Below are positions 1 to 7,498 of a stretch of DNA of 12,839 bases, piece after piece (within the stretch, counting starts at the first letter, position 1; each line of letters opens with the position of its first letter). Origin of the DNA: CAYXLI01 sp964464925 (GTDB lineage: Bacteria > Acidobacteriota > Terriglobia > Bryobacterales > Bryobacteraceae); contig CAYXLI010000063.1 in NCBI GenBank assembly GCA_964464925.1, forward strand, positions 1-12,839. Reading direction: 5' to 3'. Under the pieces are notes generated by a model, which was given only the letters and a program-made list of their open reading frames with translations, made no database searches and was not told the origin of the DNA. The position numbers were made by a program, and so were the translations under genes.

Positions 1-1766
1 TCCATCAAGTGCAGCGGTAGACCTGGCTTCCAGCCTCCGACCGGCTCGCACCGGATCTCCCCGGGTCGCGTATAAATCTTCATCTGCCGTTCCTCGCCCC
101 CGTAGAGGAGGATGGAGTCCGGCAGGCGAACCGCGATGAAGTCCACTGGTTGCGAACTCACATCCGGCTGCACATTGTTCTTCACGCGCAAAGCTTTTAG
201 CGCTTGCAAGTAATTGATCCTATGAAAGGTCCGCCCATCCGCATTCCAACCGACTACGTACGAACGCAGATCGTCGAGCGTGTTCGGCTCGCCCATTGCG
301 CCCGGCGGAATCAGTTCTTCCATTTGGAAATCCGCAGCCAGCAGGCGCTCACGCGTCATCGAGAGTAAAGCCCCGAGTTTCCTGGCGTACTCGCTATATT
401 CCCGGATATCATCCCGCGTTGTTTTCAGGACAGCGGCCTGTCTTCTCCACTGTGCGGAATCTCCCGCTGCACTCTCCTCGGGACTCCACTTCTTGCCTTT
501 CGGTGCGGCCCCGAACTCAGGCGCAAGCTTTTGCTCGATGCCCCGTAAACGTGCGATCTCCGCATTCAGATCCTTCAAAGCCGCCTGCCAAGGACCGCGC
601 TGCGTATCCAGGATTTGAAGGAATAGATCGGCGTAAAGGGCTCGTGTTGCGCCTCCGCGCGAGATCTGTTGTAAACACAGGTGCAACTGATTCAGCGCGT
701 TATTTCGGAAGTGCACGTTCGCACGCTCATTCCCATCCAGATCCAGGAGCACAGTCGGATATTTCTCTGCCTGATCTTTCAGGTAGAGCGACTCACCGCT
801 CGGGTTCAGAACGCGGTTCACGAACGGATTCAAACCGCGGATCTTGAATTCGGTCAGTGTGTGGCGATTCGTAATGACGTGGTGCGCGCCACCCTCTTTG
901 CTGTTGAAGTAGTTCACGAGGCTATAGCCTTGGCTGAACGTACCCTCCGCCGTATTCATCCCGTGGTCTGAAACTACGATAAAGACTGTGTTGGCAGCCA
1001 GAGGGCTCGACTCAATGGCTGCGCCGATACGGCCGATCAGACGGTCTAGTTCGTCCAGCAGATGCAACTGCAGTTTCCTGTCATTGGACAGGTGCGCTTG
1101 ATGGTCGTAATCGCCGGAAAAATAGTCCAGATAGCGGATGCTCGGATCCTGCAGCTTGGCGATCAACTCCCGCTCCAGTTGCTCGGTCACAGCGGTGCTG
1201 AATTGGAATCCGGCCTGCCACTCGTCGAAGAGTTGCTGCACCGGCCGGGAAGTGAATCGTTTGCTAAGGCCCTCCTGGAGCGTTTTCCAGCGCACTTGCC
1301 GTTGGTAAAGTTGGAAGCCCTGATAGCGCTGCTGATACGGGAAACGGTCGAGCAGCAATGGCATGTTCAGGCTATCCAGTACAGCTACGCCCGGCATGTC
1401 CACCTGTTTCGAGCGAGCGTAATTCACATAAAACGGAAAGAAGTTCAAATAGTCGTAGATTCGCTGTGTGTAGCGGTCGTATTCGACGTTGCCATGGATC
1501 TGGAGATGCTGCCCGGTATCGAGCAACTGCCATGAAGGCACAGAGAGGCTAATCCCGCGCGTGTAGAAGTTCTGCATGCGCGTTCCGTTTTTTTCGAAGT
1601 AGTGGCGGATCCAGGGAAGCCTGCGCATCGCGCGGTCCCGATCCAAGGTGTCTTGCACCAGCCCGGTCGGCAAGCCATCCACCTTGAAAATGACCACGCG
1701 CTGCACCTCAGCGGGGAGCGCACTGGTCAGCAGCAGGAATGCGGCGGCCAGCCTACTCGGTGCCAC
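1..1766 (-). CDS. Secreted alkaline-phosphatase-superfamily phosphodiesterase/nucleotide pyrophosphatase-like protein (3' end outside window)
   Basis: Reads open on the minus strand from a GTG at 1766 to the left edge: 588 visible codons with no stop. An in-frame TAG lies directly before the GTG, so this is the earliest possible start; an AGAGAG eight bases upstream is a weak ribosome site. Residues 1-19 form a signal peptide ending in an ALPA-type site, so the enzyme is probably periplasmic or secreted. Alkaline-phosphatase-superfamily landmarks appear in order: FKVDG (D30, metal), SVPSW (S75, where NPP enzymes carry the Thr/Ser nucleophile, followed by LLDTG), DHQAH (D221/H225), VVSDHGM (D267/H268) and a later HH (295-296). 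Residues about 390-480 are charged and helical, possibly an inserted coiled coil. By family it should cleave phosphodiester, phosphate or sulfate esters; the substrate is unknown. It overlaps the upstream gene by 14 nt, indicating co-translation. The fold assignment is firm, the substrate is not. Confidence 0.85.
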   Translation of the reverse strand, partial: MAPSRLAAAFLLLTSALPAEVQRVVIFKVDGLPTGLVQDTLDRDRAMRRLPWIRHYFEKNGTRMQNFYTRGISLSVPSWQLLDTGQHLQIHGNVEYDRYTQRIYDYLNFFPFYVNYARSKQVDMPGVAVLDSLNMPLLLDRFPYQQRYQGFQLYQRQVRWKTLQEGLSKRFTSRPVQQLFDEWQAGFQFSTAVTEQLERELIAKLQDPSIRYLDYFSGDYDHQAHLSNDRKLQLHLLDELDRLIGRIGAAIESSPLAANTVFIVVSDHGMNTAEGTFSQGYSLVNYFNSKEGGAHHVITNRHTLTEFKIRGLNPFVNRVLNPSGESLYLKDQAEKYPTVLLDLDGNERANVHFRNNALNQLHLCLQQISRGGATRALYADLFLQILDTQRGPWQAALKDLNAEIARLRGIEQKLAPEFGAAPKGKKWSPEESAAGDSAQWRRQAAVLKTTRDDIREYSEYARKLGALLSMTRERLLAADFQMEELIPPGAMGEPNTLDDLRSYVVGWNADGRTFHRINYLQALKALRVKNNVQPDVSSQPVDFIAVRLPDSILLYGGEERQMKIYTRPGEIRCEPVGGWKPGLPLHLM

Positions 1767-3576
1767 CTACGTTGCTCTCTGCGGCCCCGCGGGGTCTTAC
1801 AGTTTCGAGGACCGTTGCTCGTACCGGCAAATCGGCCGTTTGCGCCAGTATGCGCGTAAGGAACGTCTGAACCTGCGATTGCTCGCCCGGGTCGTCTCCA
1901 GCAAGCTCCGCCAAAGCCTTCAACGAGCGCCGCACGTCATCCATATTCCACGCTACTTCCAGTTTCGGACCTGAGGCGAGTACCGCTTCCAGGAACCGCG
2001 CATGCGTTTCGATCTTACGGCGCCGGCTAATCTCGGCTATTACCTCCGGAGTCACGTTTTCGCGGTGCTGGTACAACCCGAACGACACGATACTCGCAAG
2101 CGATAGCCAGGCACGCTCACGCCCGCTATGCAGTATTCGGGTCCCCTCGCTCGCTCGCGATTTTGCCAGCTTGCGCCCCAGGCCCTTTGGGGAGTTCGCC
2201 CATTCGAGCAGTGCGGCATACTGCTTGTTGGCAATCCTCTCCTCGCGGTTGGACGCGGAATCGAGCGGGTTGAGAGAGAGCCTGTCTACATGGCGTAGCA
2301 ACTCACTGCGGAGGTCGGCGGATATCGTCCGGTCGAGTGCCAGCGAATAACGTAATTGCGCGAACGCGCGTACGCGCGAAGCCCGATCGTTTGCCGCCCC
2401 ATGCCGGCCCGTGTAGAAATCCCAGGCGGAGGAAAGCGCCATGAATTCCCAATTTCCCATTTTGGTGACGCCGAGTAGTCCGGTGGTGATATCGGAGGAA
2501 GCTCGCCGGAGCATCTCGCGCCGCCGCGGCGCCAGGTCATCCCGAAAATCGGCCAGCAGCAGCGGCACGCGAGGGTGATCCAAGCTATACAGCGCGAGCG
2601 GAACCATAGTCAGTGAGCGGGCAGCGTTTGCGGAGTACTCCACGCGACGTCCTTCGGCATCGAAAAACCAGGTCTCTTCGTAGTGTTTCCAGTTCTGGAT
2701 GCGCGGGTCGTGCCAAGGGTCGGATATAGCCAGGAAACCGGAGTCGAACTTCCGATTCGGATCGGACGATATCTCTTCCTGGGCGACCCACAAGAGCGCT
2801 TGTGCGGGACCGCTGCCATCAAGTGATAGCGGTTGGAAGTACAAACCGTTCGCCTCGGCCCGCTGCCTCAGCAGTTCCCAGTTGTGCCCTCGGTTCTCGG
2901 CTGCCTGCACCGCCGTCCGCTGATGGAAATAGGGCAGGCGTTTTTCCGAAACGAACCCACCCAGCAGACGTCCGCTCAGGTCGAGCCGCGCCTCTATACG
3001 CTCCCTCTCGTCCTCCTTGAGGATTCCATTCGGTTCTACGCGAGATAGTGCGGTCACGGCTTCGGTCAGGCGCATGCGGCGGTACTCGCCGCTATTCATC
3101 CGGAAGCTGCGCGTGCTGCTGCGGATCATCCGCCCGAGAGGGTCGAATAGTTGGGCCTGCATCGCGGTTCCAGCGATCTGCCCCCAAGAGCTGCGCCGTG
3201 GACTTTGCATGTCGAGCAGCGAAGCCGGTGCGTGGTGAACCGGAGGATCTTTTGAGGCAAGCCGGTAATAGAAGAAGGGAACGGCCGACGCAATCTTCTG
3301 TACGATCGAGGGCCGTTTATACGTGAGGACCCATACATTTCGAAATCGATCATTTGCAGGATCACTGTCGGCCATCGTGTCCCGCAGTATGGCAATCACG
3401 GGAATCTCTGCCGCTCCGGGCCGCAAATGGTATACAGTAATCAGTTCGGCACTGCCCTGAACGGTGGTCTTTTCAATCCGGAACGTCGATTGTGTTTCGG
3501 CCGCCGCGCCCGTAACGGCGCACAGAAGCAGCGCCGCAACCCACACACAGCGCATACTGCTAATGTAACGCGCCAC
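1753..3576 (-). CDS. Secreted protein of unknown function, 607 aa
   Basis: Begins at GTG 3576, chosen because GGAGAG lies five bases upstream; the internal ATG at 3555 has no ribosome site and would shorten the n-region of the signal peptide. Residues 1-26 are a clear signal peptide (hydrophobic VWVAALLLCAVTG, then AAA before the likely cut). The LLLC sequence lacks a small residue before Cys, so it is a poor lipobox. The mature part has no transmembrane segment, is rich in Arg and Trp/Tyr, and I recognise no domain or catalytic motif. The N-terminal third looks beta-rich and the last 250 residues look mainly helical. It ends inside the start of the phosphodiesterase-like gene (14-nt overlap), so the two are probably translated together and may act in the same extracytoplasmic process. 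Coding is supported by length, the signal peptide and the overlap; function is unknown. Confidence 0.85.
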   Translation of the reverse strand: MARYISSMRCVWVAALLLCAVTGAAAETQSTFRIEKTTVQGSAELITVYHLRPGAAEIPVIAILRDTMADSDPANDRFRNVWVLTYKRPSIVQKIASAVPFFYYRLASKDPPVHHAPASLLDMQSPRRSSWGQIAGTAMQAQLFDPLGRMIRSSTRSFRMNSGEYRRMRLTEAVTALSRVEPNGILKEDERERIEARLDLSGRLLGGFVSEKRLPYFHQRTAVQAAENRGHNWELLRQRAEANGLYFQPLSLDGSGPAQALLWVAQEEISSDPNRKFDSGFLAISDPWHDPRIQNWKHYEETWFFDAEGRRVEYSANAARSLTMVPLALYSLDHPRVPLLLADFRDDLAPRRREMLRRASSDITTGLLGVTKMGNWEFMALSSAWDFYTGRHGAANDRASRVRAFAQLRYSLALDRTISADLRSELLRHVDRLSLNPLDSASNREERIANKQYAALLEWANSPKGLGRKLAKSRASEGTRILHSGRERAWLSLASIVSFGLYQHRENVTPEVIAEISRRRKIETHARFLEAVLASGPKLEVAWNMDDVRRSLKALAELAGDDPGEQSQVQTFLTRILAQTADLPVRATVLETVRPRGAAESNVGGTE

Positions 3577-3700
3577 TACTGCTCTCCGTTTCGATCCGAT
3601 TCACGCTGTAAGCTCCAATACGAATCCGTGCATTTTTTGAAACTACCCTCGTTCCATTAGTGAACCTATCGGCCGAATCTGTTTCGTTTTTCGGAATAGA
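3577..3700. promoter_or_regulatory. Divergent intergenic region, presumed back-to-back promoters
   Basis: These 124 bases separate the minus-strand exported-protein pair from the plus-strand redox operon, so promoters for both directions are expected here. The region is visibly more AT-rich than its surroundings. A TTGAAA (3637-3642) could be a -35 element for the plus strand, but no good -10 sits at the right spacing. An 8-bp palindrome TCGGCCGA is at 3669-3676. A GATTC/GAATC inverted pair lies near 3599-3627. None is convincing as a named operator. A stop codon at 3638-3640, in frame with the downstream gene, shows that its reading frame does not continue further upstream. Confidence 0.45.
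3582..3587 (-). promoter_or_regulatory. Ribosome binding site deciding the GTG start of the 607-aa gene
   Basis: The minus strand reads GGAGAG here, five bases before GTG 3576 (seven from the GGAG core). The alternative ATG at 3555 lacks any comparable site, so this motif decides the start. Confidence 0.6.
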
Positions 3701-5938
3701 ATGGAGAGTAGGCGCCATTTCTCCTCAGGCCCTATGCAACTTTCCATCCAGCGACTTCTCGAAAGTCCGAACATGCCATCCCGCAGGCCGGTTCTGGACG
3801 ATAATTTCGAAACAAACATCCCGGGTGTTTATGCAGTAGGGGAATTGGCTGGCGCTCCTGTAGTGAAGCTCGCCATGGAGCAAGGTTATGCCGTAGCGCA
3901 CCAGATTGCAGGGCGCGAACGCGGCGATCCTTCTATTTTGGATGCGATTGTCGTCGGTTCCGGAGCAGCCGGACTGAACGCCGCACTGGAGCTTCAAAAA
4001 CTAGGGCTTCGCGTCATCGTTTTGGAGAAAGAAAAGTTCGCCAACACGCTGCAGGATCTTCCCGAAGGCAAGTGGATCTACACCGAACCGTATGATCGGG
4101 AGGTGTCCGGTCCGCTTTCTTTGCCGGAGACATCCAAAGAGGAATTGGTCGAGCTTTGGCGGCGGGACGCCGAAATGGCCCGTTTGGATATTCGGACGGG
4201 CGAATCCGTAACTGGGATCAGCCGGAAATCCGGAGCATTGGAGGTCCGGACGACCAAAGGTCATCTGACCGCGCGGAACGTGATCCTGGCAATTGGGAAG
4301 AGCGGCACCGTACGCCGGCTCGGGGTCCGCGGCGAGGAGTTGCCGAACGTACATCACAAGTTCTTCAGTGCCAAACCTTATAGCGGTCAAACCGTCGTGG
4401 TGATTGGCGGAGGCAATAGTGCGGTGGAAGCGGCTCTCTCGCTCGCCGCACGCCATTGTGCCGTCAAGCTGATCTATCGAGGCGCCGAGTTGTACCGCAT
4501 TACGAAACAGAACGCCCGGCGCCTTGGCGAATCGAATATCGAGGTGATCTATGGCGCGGAGGTTGGCGAGTTTACGCCACATGGCTGCATTTTGAAGGAT
4601 GGCCAGACAGTGCGCGCCTCCCACGCGTTCGTTCTGGTGGGCTTTGAGCCGCCCACCGCGTTCCTCCACTCGCTCGGCATCCGCCTTGAAAATGATTGGA
4701 CCGGCAATCCCTGGATCGCGTTCGGTCTTGTTCTGGCTGCCCTCGCCGCACTGGGCCGATTTGCGGGACACGATCTCGTATGGCTGGGCATCGCGCTCGT
4801 CTTTTTTGCCGGGCTGCTCGGAACGGCAATTCGAGGCAGCCGTTACGCGTGGCTTGGCATCAGCTTTCTGACTGCATACACGATTTACGGGGCTAAGCAG
4901 TCTGCGGGACACGAGCTGTGGCCCTACACGGGATGGGGGAATAACGCGCTTTCGTTCGGGGGCCGTTCATGGTCTTTTTGGTACACCGTACTGTATACGG
5001 CCGTCATGACGATTTTCGGCATCCAGGCCATGAAGCGTTGGGGATTCGATCGAAAGGACAAGTTCCAGATATGGCGTTACGTTTCGCTAATCAGCTTCCA
5101 ATGGATCTTCTTTTTTCTGATTCCCGAATTCCTGTTTCAATACGCCGTGAAGTACCAATGGCTCGGCGAGAAGTTGGCGTCAGACCCTAACTTCGCGAAC
5201 AATGCATGGCGTTCGTATGGATTGATCTACGCGTGGCCCCTGTTCTTCTATACGTTTTTTGGGAATCCCAGCCAGGTCTGGATCGTCTGGGGGCTGGTTC
5301 TAAGCTTCCTCATCGTCCCGATTCTGGTGCTGTTTCACGGCAAGCGCTACTGCTCGTGGATCTGTGGATGCGGCGGGCTCGCGGAAACCTTGGGTGACCG
5401 CTGGCGTCATCTGGCTCCGAAAGGAAATGGCAGCATCCGTTGGGAACGCATGAACACCATCGTGCTTGCCGCGGCTGTGTTGATCACCGGGATGATGATC
5501 GGCCGGGATGCAGTGGCTTTGTTTCGCAAACCGGCAGATATGAGCCTGGAGTGGTATCACCTGATCGCCGACACGTGGCTCGTCGGGATTATTCCGGTGA
5601 CGCTCTATCCCTTCTTCGGTGGCAAGGTATGGTGCCGCTACTGGTGTCCGCTGGCCAAAATGATGGAGATCTTCAGCGCCGTCTTTACCCGCTTCCGGGC
5701 CAGTCATTTCGCCATTAAATCGACCGATAAGTGTATTGCATGCGGCGATTGCTCGCGCAACTGCCAAGTCGGAATCGATGTAATGCGCTTTGCGCTTCAG
5801 CAACAGGAAATCACGAATCTGAACAGCTCGTGCATCGGCTGCGGCATCTGCGTCACGGTCTGTCCCATGACCGTGCTTTCGTTCGGCAGGCCGGGACTAA
5901 GCGGGGTGGATCTGGTGCAAATTAAGACTGCTGCCTGA
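3701..5938 (+). CDS. Membrane FAD/NAD(P) oxidoreductase fused to a NapH/NosR-like 4Fe-4S electron-transfer module
   Basis: This 745-residue fusion has three parts. Residues 30-70 resemble the closing FAD segment of thioredoxin-reductase-like enzymes (IPGVYAVGELAG, then KLAMEQGY). Residues 82-330 are a two-dinucleotide-site reductase: GSGAAG (86-91) for FAD and IGGGNSA (235-241) with R260 for NAD(P). There is no CxxC between them, so it is not a thioredoxin reductase; it is closer to YpdA or ferredoxin reductases. Residues 338-640 hold about eight or nine transmembrane helices plus two Cys pairs, YCSWICGCGG (550-559) and WCRYWCP (644-650), of the NapH/NosR type. The tail (677-725) carries two CxxCxxCxxxC clusters (C678-C688, C711-C721). 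I infer electron flow from NAD(P)H through FAD to Fe-S clusters at the membrane, perhaps to the molybdoenzyme 19 nt downstream. The start is uncertain: ATGs at 3734 and 3773 are possible and none has a strong ribosome site. Confidence 0.88.
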   Translation: MESRRHFSSGPMQLSIQRLLESPNMPSRRPVLDDNFETNIPGVYAVGELAGAPVVKLAMEQGYAVAHQIAGRERGDPSILDAIVVGSGAAGLNAALELQKLGLRVIVLEKEKFANTLQDLPEGKWIYTEPYDREVSGPLSLPETSKEELVELWRRDAEMARLDIRTGESVTGISRKSGALEVRTTKGHLTARNVILAIGKSGTVRRLGVRGEELPNVHHKFFSAKPYSGQTVVVIGGGNSAVEAALSLAARHCAVKLIYRGAELYRITKQNARRLGESNIEVIYGAEVGEFTPHGCILKDGQTVRASHAFVLVGFEPPTAFLHSLGIRLENDWTGNPWIAFGLVLAALAALGRFAGHDLVWLGIALVFFAGLLGTAIRGSRYAWLGISFLTAYTIYGAKQSAGHELWPYTGWGNNALSFGGRSWSFWYTVLYTAVMTIFGIQAMKRWGFDRKDKFQIWRYVSLISFQWIFFFLIPEFLFQYAVKYQWLGEKLASDPNFANNAWRSYGLIYAWPLFFYTFFGNPSQVWIVWGLVLSFLIVPILVLFHGKRYCSWICGCGGLAETLGDRWRHLAPKGNGSIRWERMNTIVLAAAVLITGMMIGRDAVALFRKPADMSLEWYHLIADTWLVGIIPVTLYPFFGGKVWCRYWCPLAKMMEIFSAVFTRFRASHFAIKSTDKCIACGDCSRNCQVGIDVMRFALQQQEITNLNSSCIGCGICVTVCPMTVLSFGRPGLSGVDLVQIKTAA

Positions 5939-5940
5939 CC

Positions 5941-5946
5941 GGAGGG
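5941..5946 (+). promoter_or_regulatory. Ribosome binding site before the molybdoenzyme gene
   Basis: GGAGGG lies between the stop at 5938 and the GTG at 5958, with a long 11-base spacer. An ATG at 5950 is closer but is in another frame that stops after 26 codons. The in-frame start is therefore GTG 5958 despite the wide spacing. Confidence 0.55.
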
Positions 5947-5957
5947 AAAATGGTATT

Positions 5958-6617
5958 GTGCTGTTCCGTCCTGATCCGAAACTGCAGCGCGAAGAGATTC
6001 TCAAGCCTTCCGATGCGCCGGAGGGTGTAATCATCAGCCCGGACACTTACCGGGAGAACCGCATTCCGCCAGGACAATCGCGGACCAAGAAATGGCCTGT
6101 TCTCGACGCCGCCGGCCCTCCCCAGATCGACCTTACGAAATGGAAGTTAACGGTGGATGGGCTTGTTCGCACTCCTATCTCCTGGACTTGGGATGAGTTC
6201 CAACAACTTCCGCGTGTGAAGGTGTTTTCGGATTTCCACTGTGTCACCCGCTGGTCCCGGCTCGGCAACGTGTGGGAGGGTGTTGCGACGCGCGAAATCG
6301 TCGAACGTGCGGGCGGCCTGCTGCCCGAAGCGAAGTTTGTGGTTTGTTACGGCTATGATTACGGCTGGACCACGAATCTGCCCGTAGGCGAATTTCTGGC
6401 CGAGGACGCTCTAATTGCCATCAAACACGATGGAGAGGACATCCCGGTGGAGCATGGAGGCCCGGCGCGCGGAATCGTCCCGCGGCTTTATGCCTGGAAG
6501 AGCGCCAAGTGGATCGGCGGTATCGAATTTCTGGCGGAGGACCGCGCCGGATTTTGGGAGCGTAATGGCTATCATATGCACGGAGATCCCTGGAAAGAGG
6601 AGCGATTCGGGTACTGA
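5958..6617 (+). CDS. Sulfite-oxidase-fold molybdopterin-dependent oxidoreductase, YuiH-like
   Basis: A 219-residue oxidoreductase of the sulfite oxidase/YedY superfamily, single-domain YuiH type, at about the usual length for that group. Supporting sequence: IPPGQ (36-40), the domain opening WKLTVDGLV (62-70), and DFHCVTRWS (92-100), whose C95 is the expected molybdenum ligand. Also present are GGPARGIVPR (167-176) and the closing ERNGYHMHGDPW (201-212), typical of this group. There is no Tat or Sec signal, so it should stay in the cytoplasm, unlike MsrP/YedY. YuiH substrates are not well established; sulfite, sulfoxide or another oxo-transfer substrate are candidates. It starts with GTG, 19 nt after the membrane Fe-S flavoprotein, which may be its electron partner by analogy with MsrQ-MsrP. 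Its stop overlaps the next start by one base. Confidence 0.88.
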   Translation: MLFRPDPKLQREEILKPSDAPEGVIISPDTYRENRIPPGQSRTKKWPVLDAAGPPQIDLTKWKLTVDGLVRTPISWTWDEFQQLPRVKVFSDFHCVTRWSRLGNVWEGVATREIVERAGGLLPEAKFVVCYGYDYGWTTNLPVGEFLAEDALIAIKHDGEDIPVEHGGPARGIVPRLYAWKSAKWIGGIEFLAEDRAGFWERNGYHMHGDPWKEERFGY

Positions 6618-7498
6618 TGCGTACGCTCGTACAGGTAGCCCAGGCTGCTCCCGCATTCTGGTCGCAATATCAGGAAGAGCGCAGACGGCAGGTGCAGCAC
6701 CCGGCTTTCCGCCCAAACCCTTGGAAGTGGCCCGATAATGGTCTGCACGCAGCTTGGATCGGGCACAGCACGGTTCTATTGAAGATCGACGGCTATACCG
6801 TGCTGACCGATCCCGTCTTCAGTTTGCGGGCTGGCCTCAGCGTCGGGGTGACGACGCTCGGCGTCAAGCGTCTGGTTTCGCCTGCACTCGACATACTGGA
6901 TCTGCCGAAGATTGATCTCATTCTGCTCTCGCATGCACACATGGATCACTTCGACCTGCCGTCGCTCCGGCGGTTGCAGTCCCGGGAAACAGCGATAATC
7001 ACTGCCGCACGCACGACCGACCTTCTGCGCACCCGGCGCTGGGGTTCCGTAACCGAAATCGGCTGGGGACAGCAGCACCGGGTTGGCGCGGCGACGGTGC
7101 GCGGAGTAGAGGTGAATCACTGGGGCGCACGCATGCGCTCTGATTGTTATCGCGGCTACAACGGATATGTATTACATATCGGCCGGTATTCAGTCCTGTT
7201 TGCTGGAGACACGGCGGACACACGCAAATTGCAAGGCGTGGGCGGGAACCGGCTCGACCTGGCCATCATGCCAATCGGTGCCTACAATCCATGGTTGCGG
7301 TTCCATTGCACGCCGGAGCAGGCTTGGCGCATGGTGAATGAGGCCCGCGCGGATCGGATTCTGCCAGTCCACCATTCCACGTTCCGTCTAAGCCGCGAAC
7401 CTGTGCACGAACCGATCGCGCGCCTGCAGGACGCAGCGGGAGTGGCTCAGGATCGCATCGCTCTCCGCGAGATCGGCGAAGAGGGCACGCTGAGTTAG
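6617..7498 (+). CDS. Metallo-beta-lactamase-fold hydrolase, NAPE-PLD/UlaG-like
   Basis: A 293-residue cytoplasmic metallo-hydrolase with no signal peptide. The opening AAWIGHSTVLL and LTDPVF (45-68) are typical of NAPE-PLD/UlaG-like members. The metal ligands are complete: SHAHMDH (H106, H108, D110, H111), VNHWGAR (H168), AGDTADT (D198) and PVHHSTF (H252 or H253). By family it hydrolyses an ester, lactone or phosphodiester bond with one or two Zn/Mn ions; the substrate cannot be read from sequence. The ATG overlaps the previous stop in TGATG, a translational-coupling arrangement, so it is made together with the molybdoenzyme. Its TAG stop overlaps the stop of the opposing RidA-like gene. The family call is strong; its role in a redox operon is unclear. 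Confidence 0.88.
   Translation: MRTLVQVAQAAPAFWSQYQEERRRQVQHPAFRPNPWKWPDNGLHAAWIGHSTVLLKIDGYTVLTDPVFSLRAGLSVGVTTLGVKRLVSPALDILDLPKIDLILLSHAHMDHFDLPSLRRLQSRETAIITAARTTDLLRTRRWGSVTEIGWGQQHRVGAATVRGVEVNHWGARMRSDCYRGYNGYVLHIGRYSVLFAGDTADTRKLQGVGGNRLDLAIMPIGAYNPWLRFHCTPEQAWRMVNEARADRILPVHHSTFRLSREPVHEPIARLQDAAGVAQDRIALREIGEEGTLS

Noticed and set aside
280..1859. Several plus-strand open frames in the left third
   Set aside because: All lie opposite the 588-codon phosphodiesterase-like frame, which carries the complete metal and nucleophile motifs.
3929..4690. Thioredoxin reductase as the name for the flavin module
   Set aside because: The CxxC redox-active pair expected just before the NAD(P)-binding glycine motif is absent; the region reads GVRGEELPNVHHKFFS.
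4001..4912. A 303-residue open frame on the minus strand inside the fusion-protein gene
   Set aside because: It lies opposite a strongly supported coding frame with FAD, NAD(P) and Cys motifs, and its own translation shows no family motif or membrane pattern.
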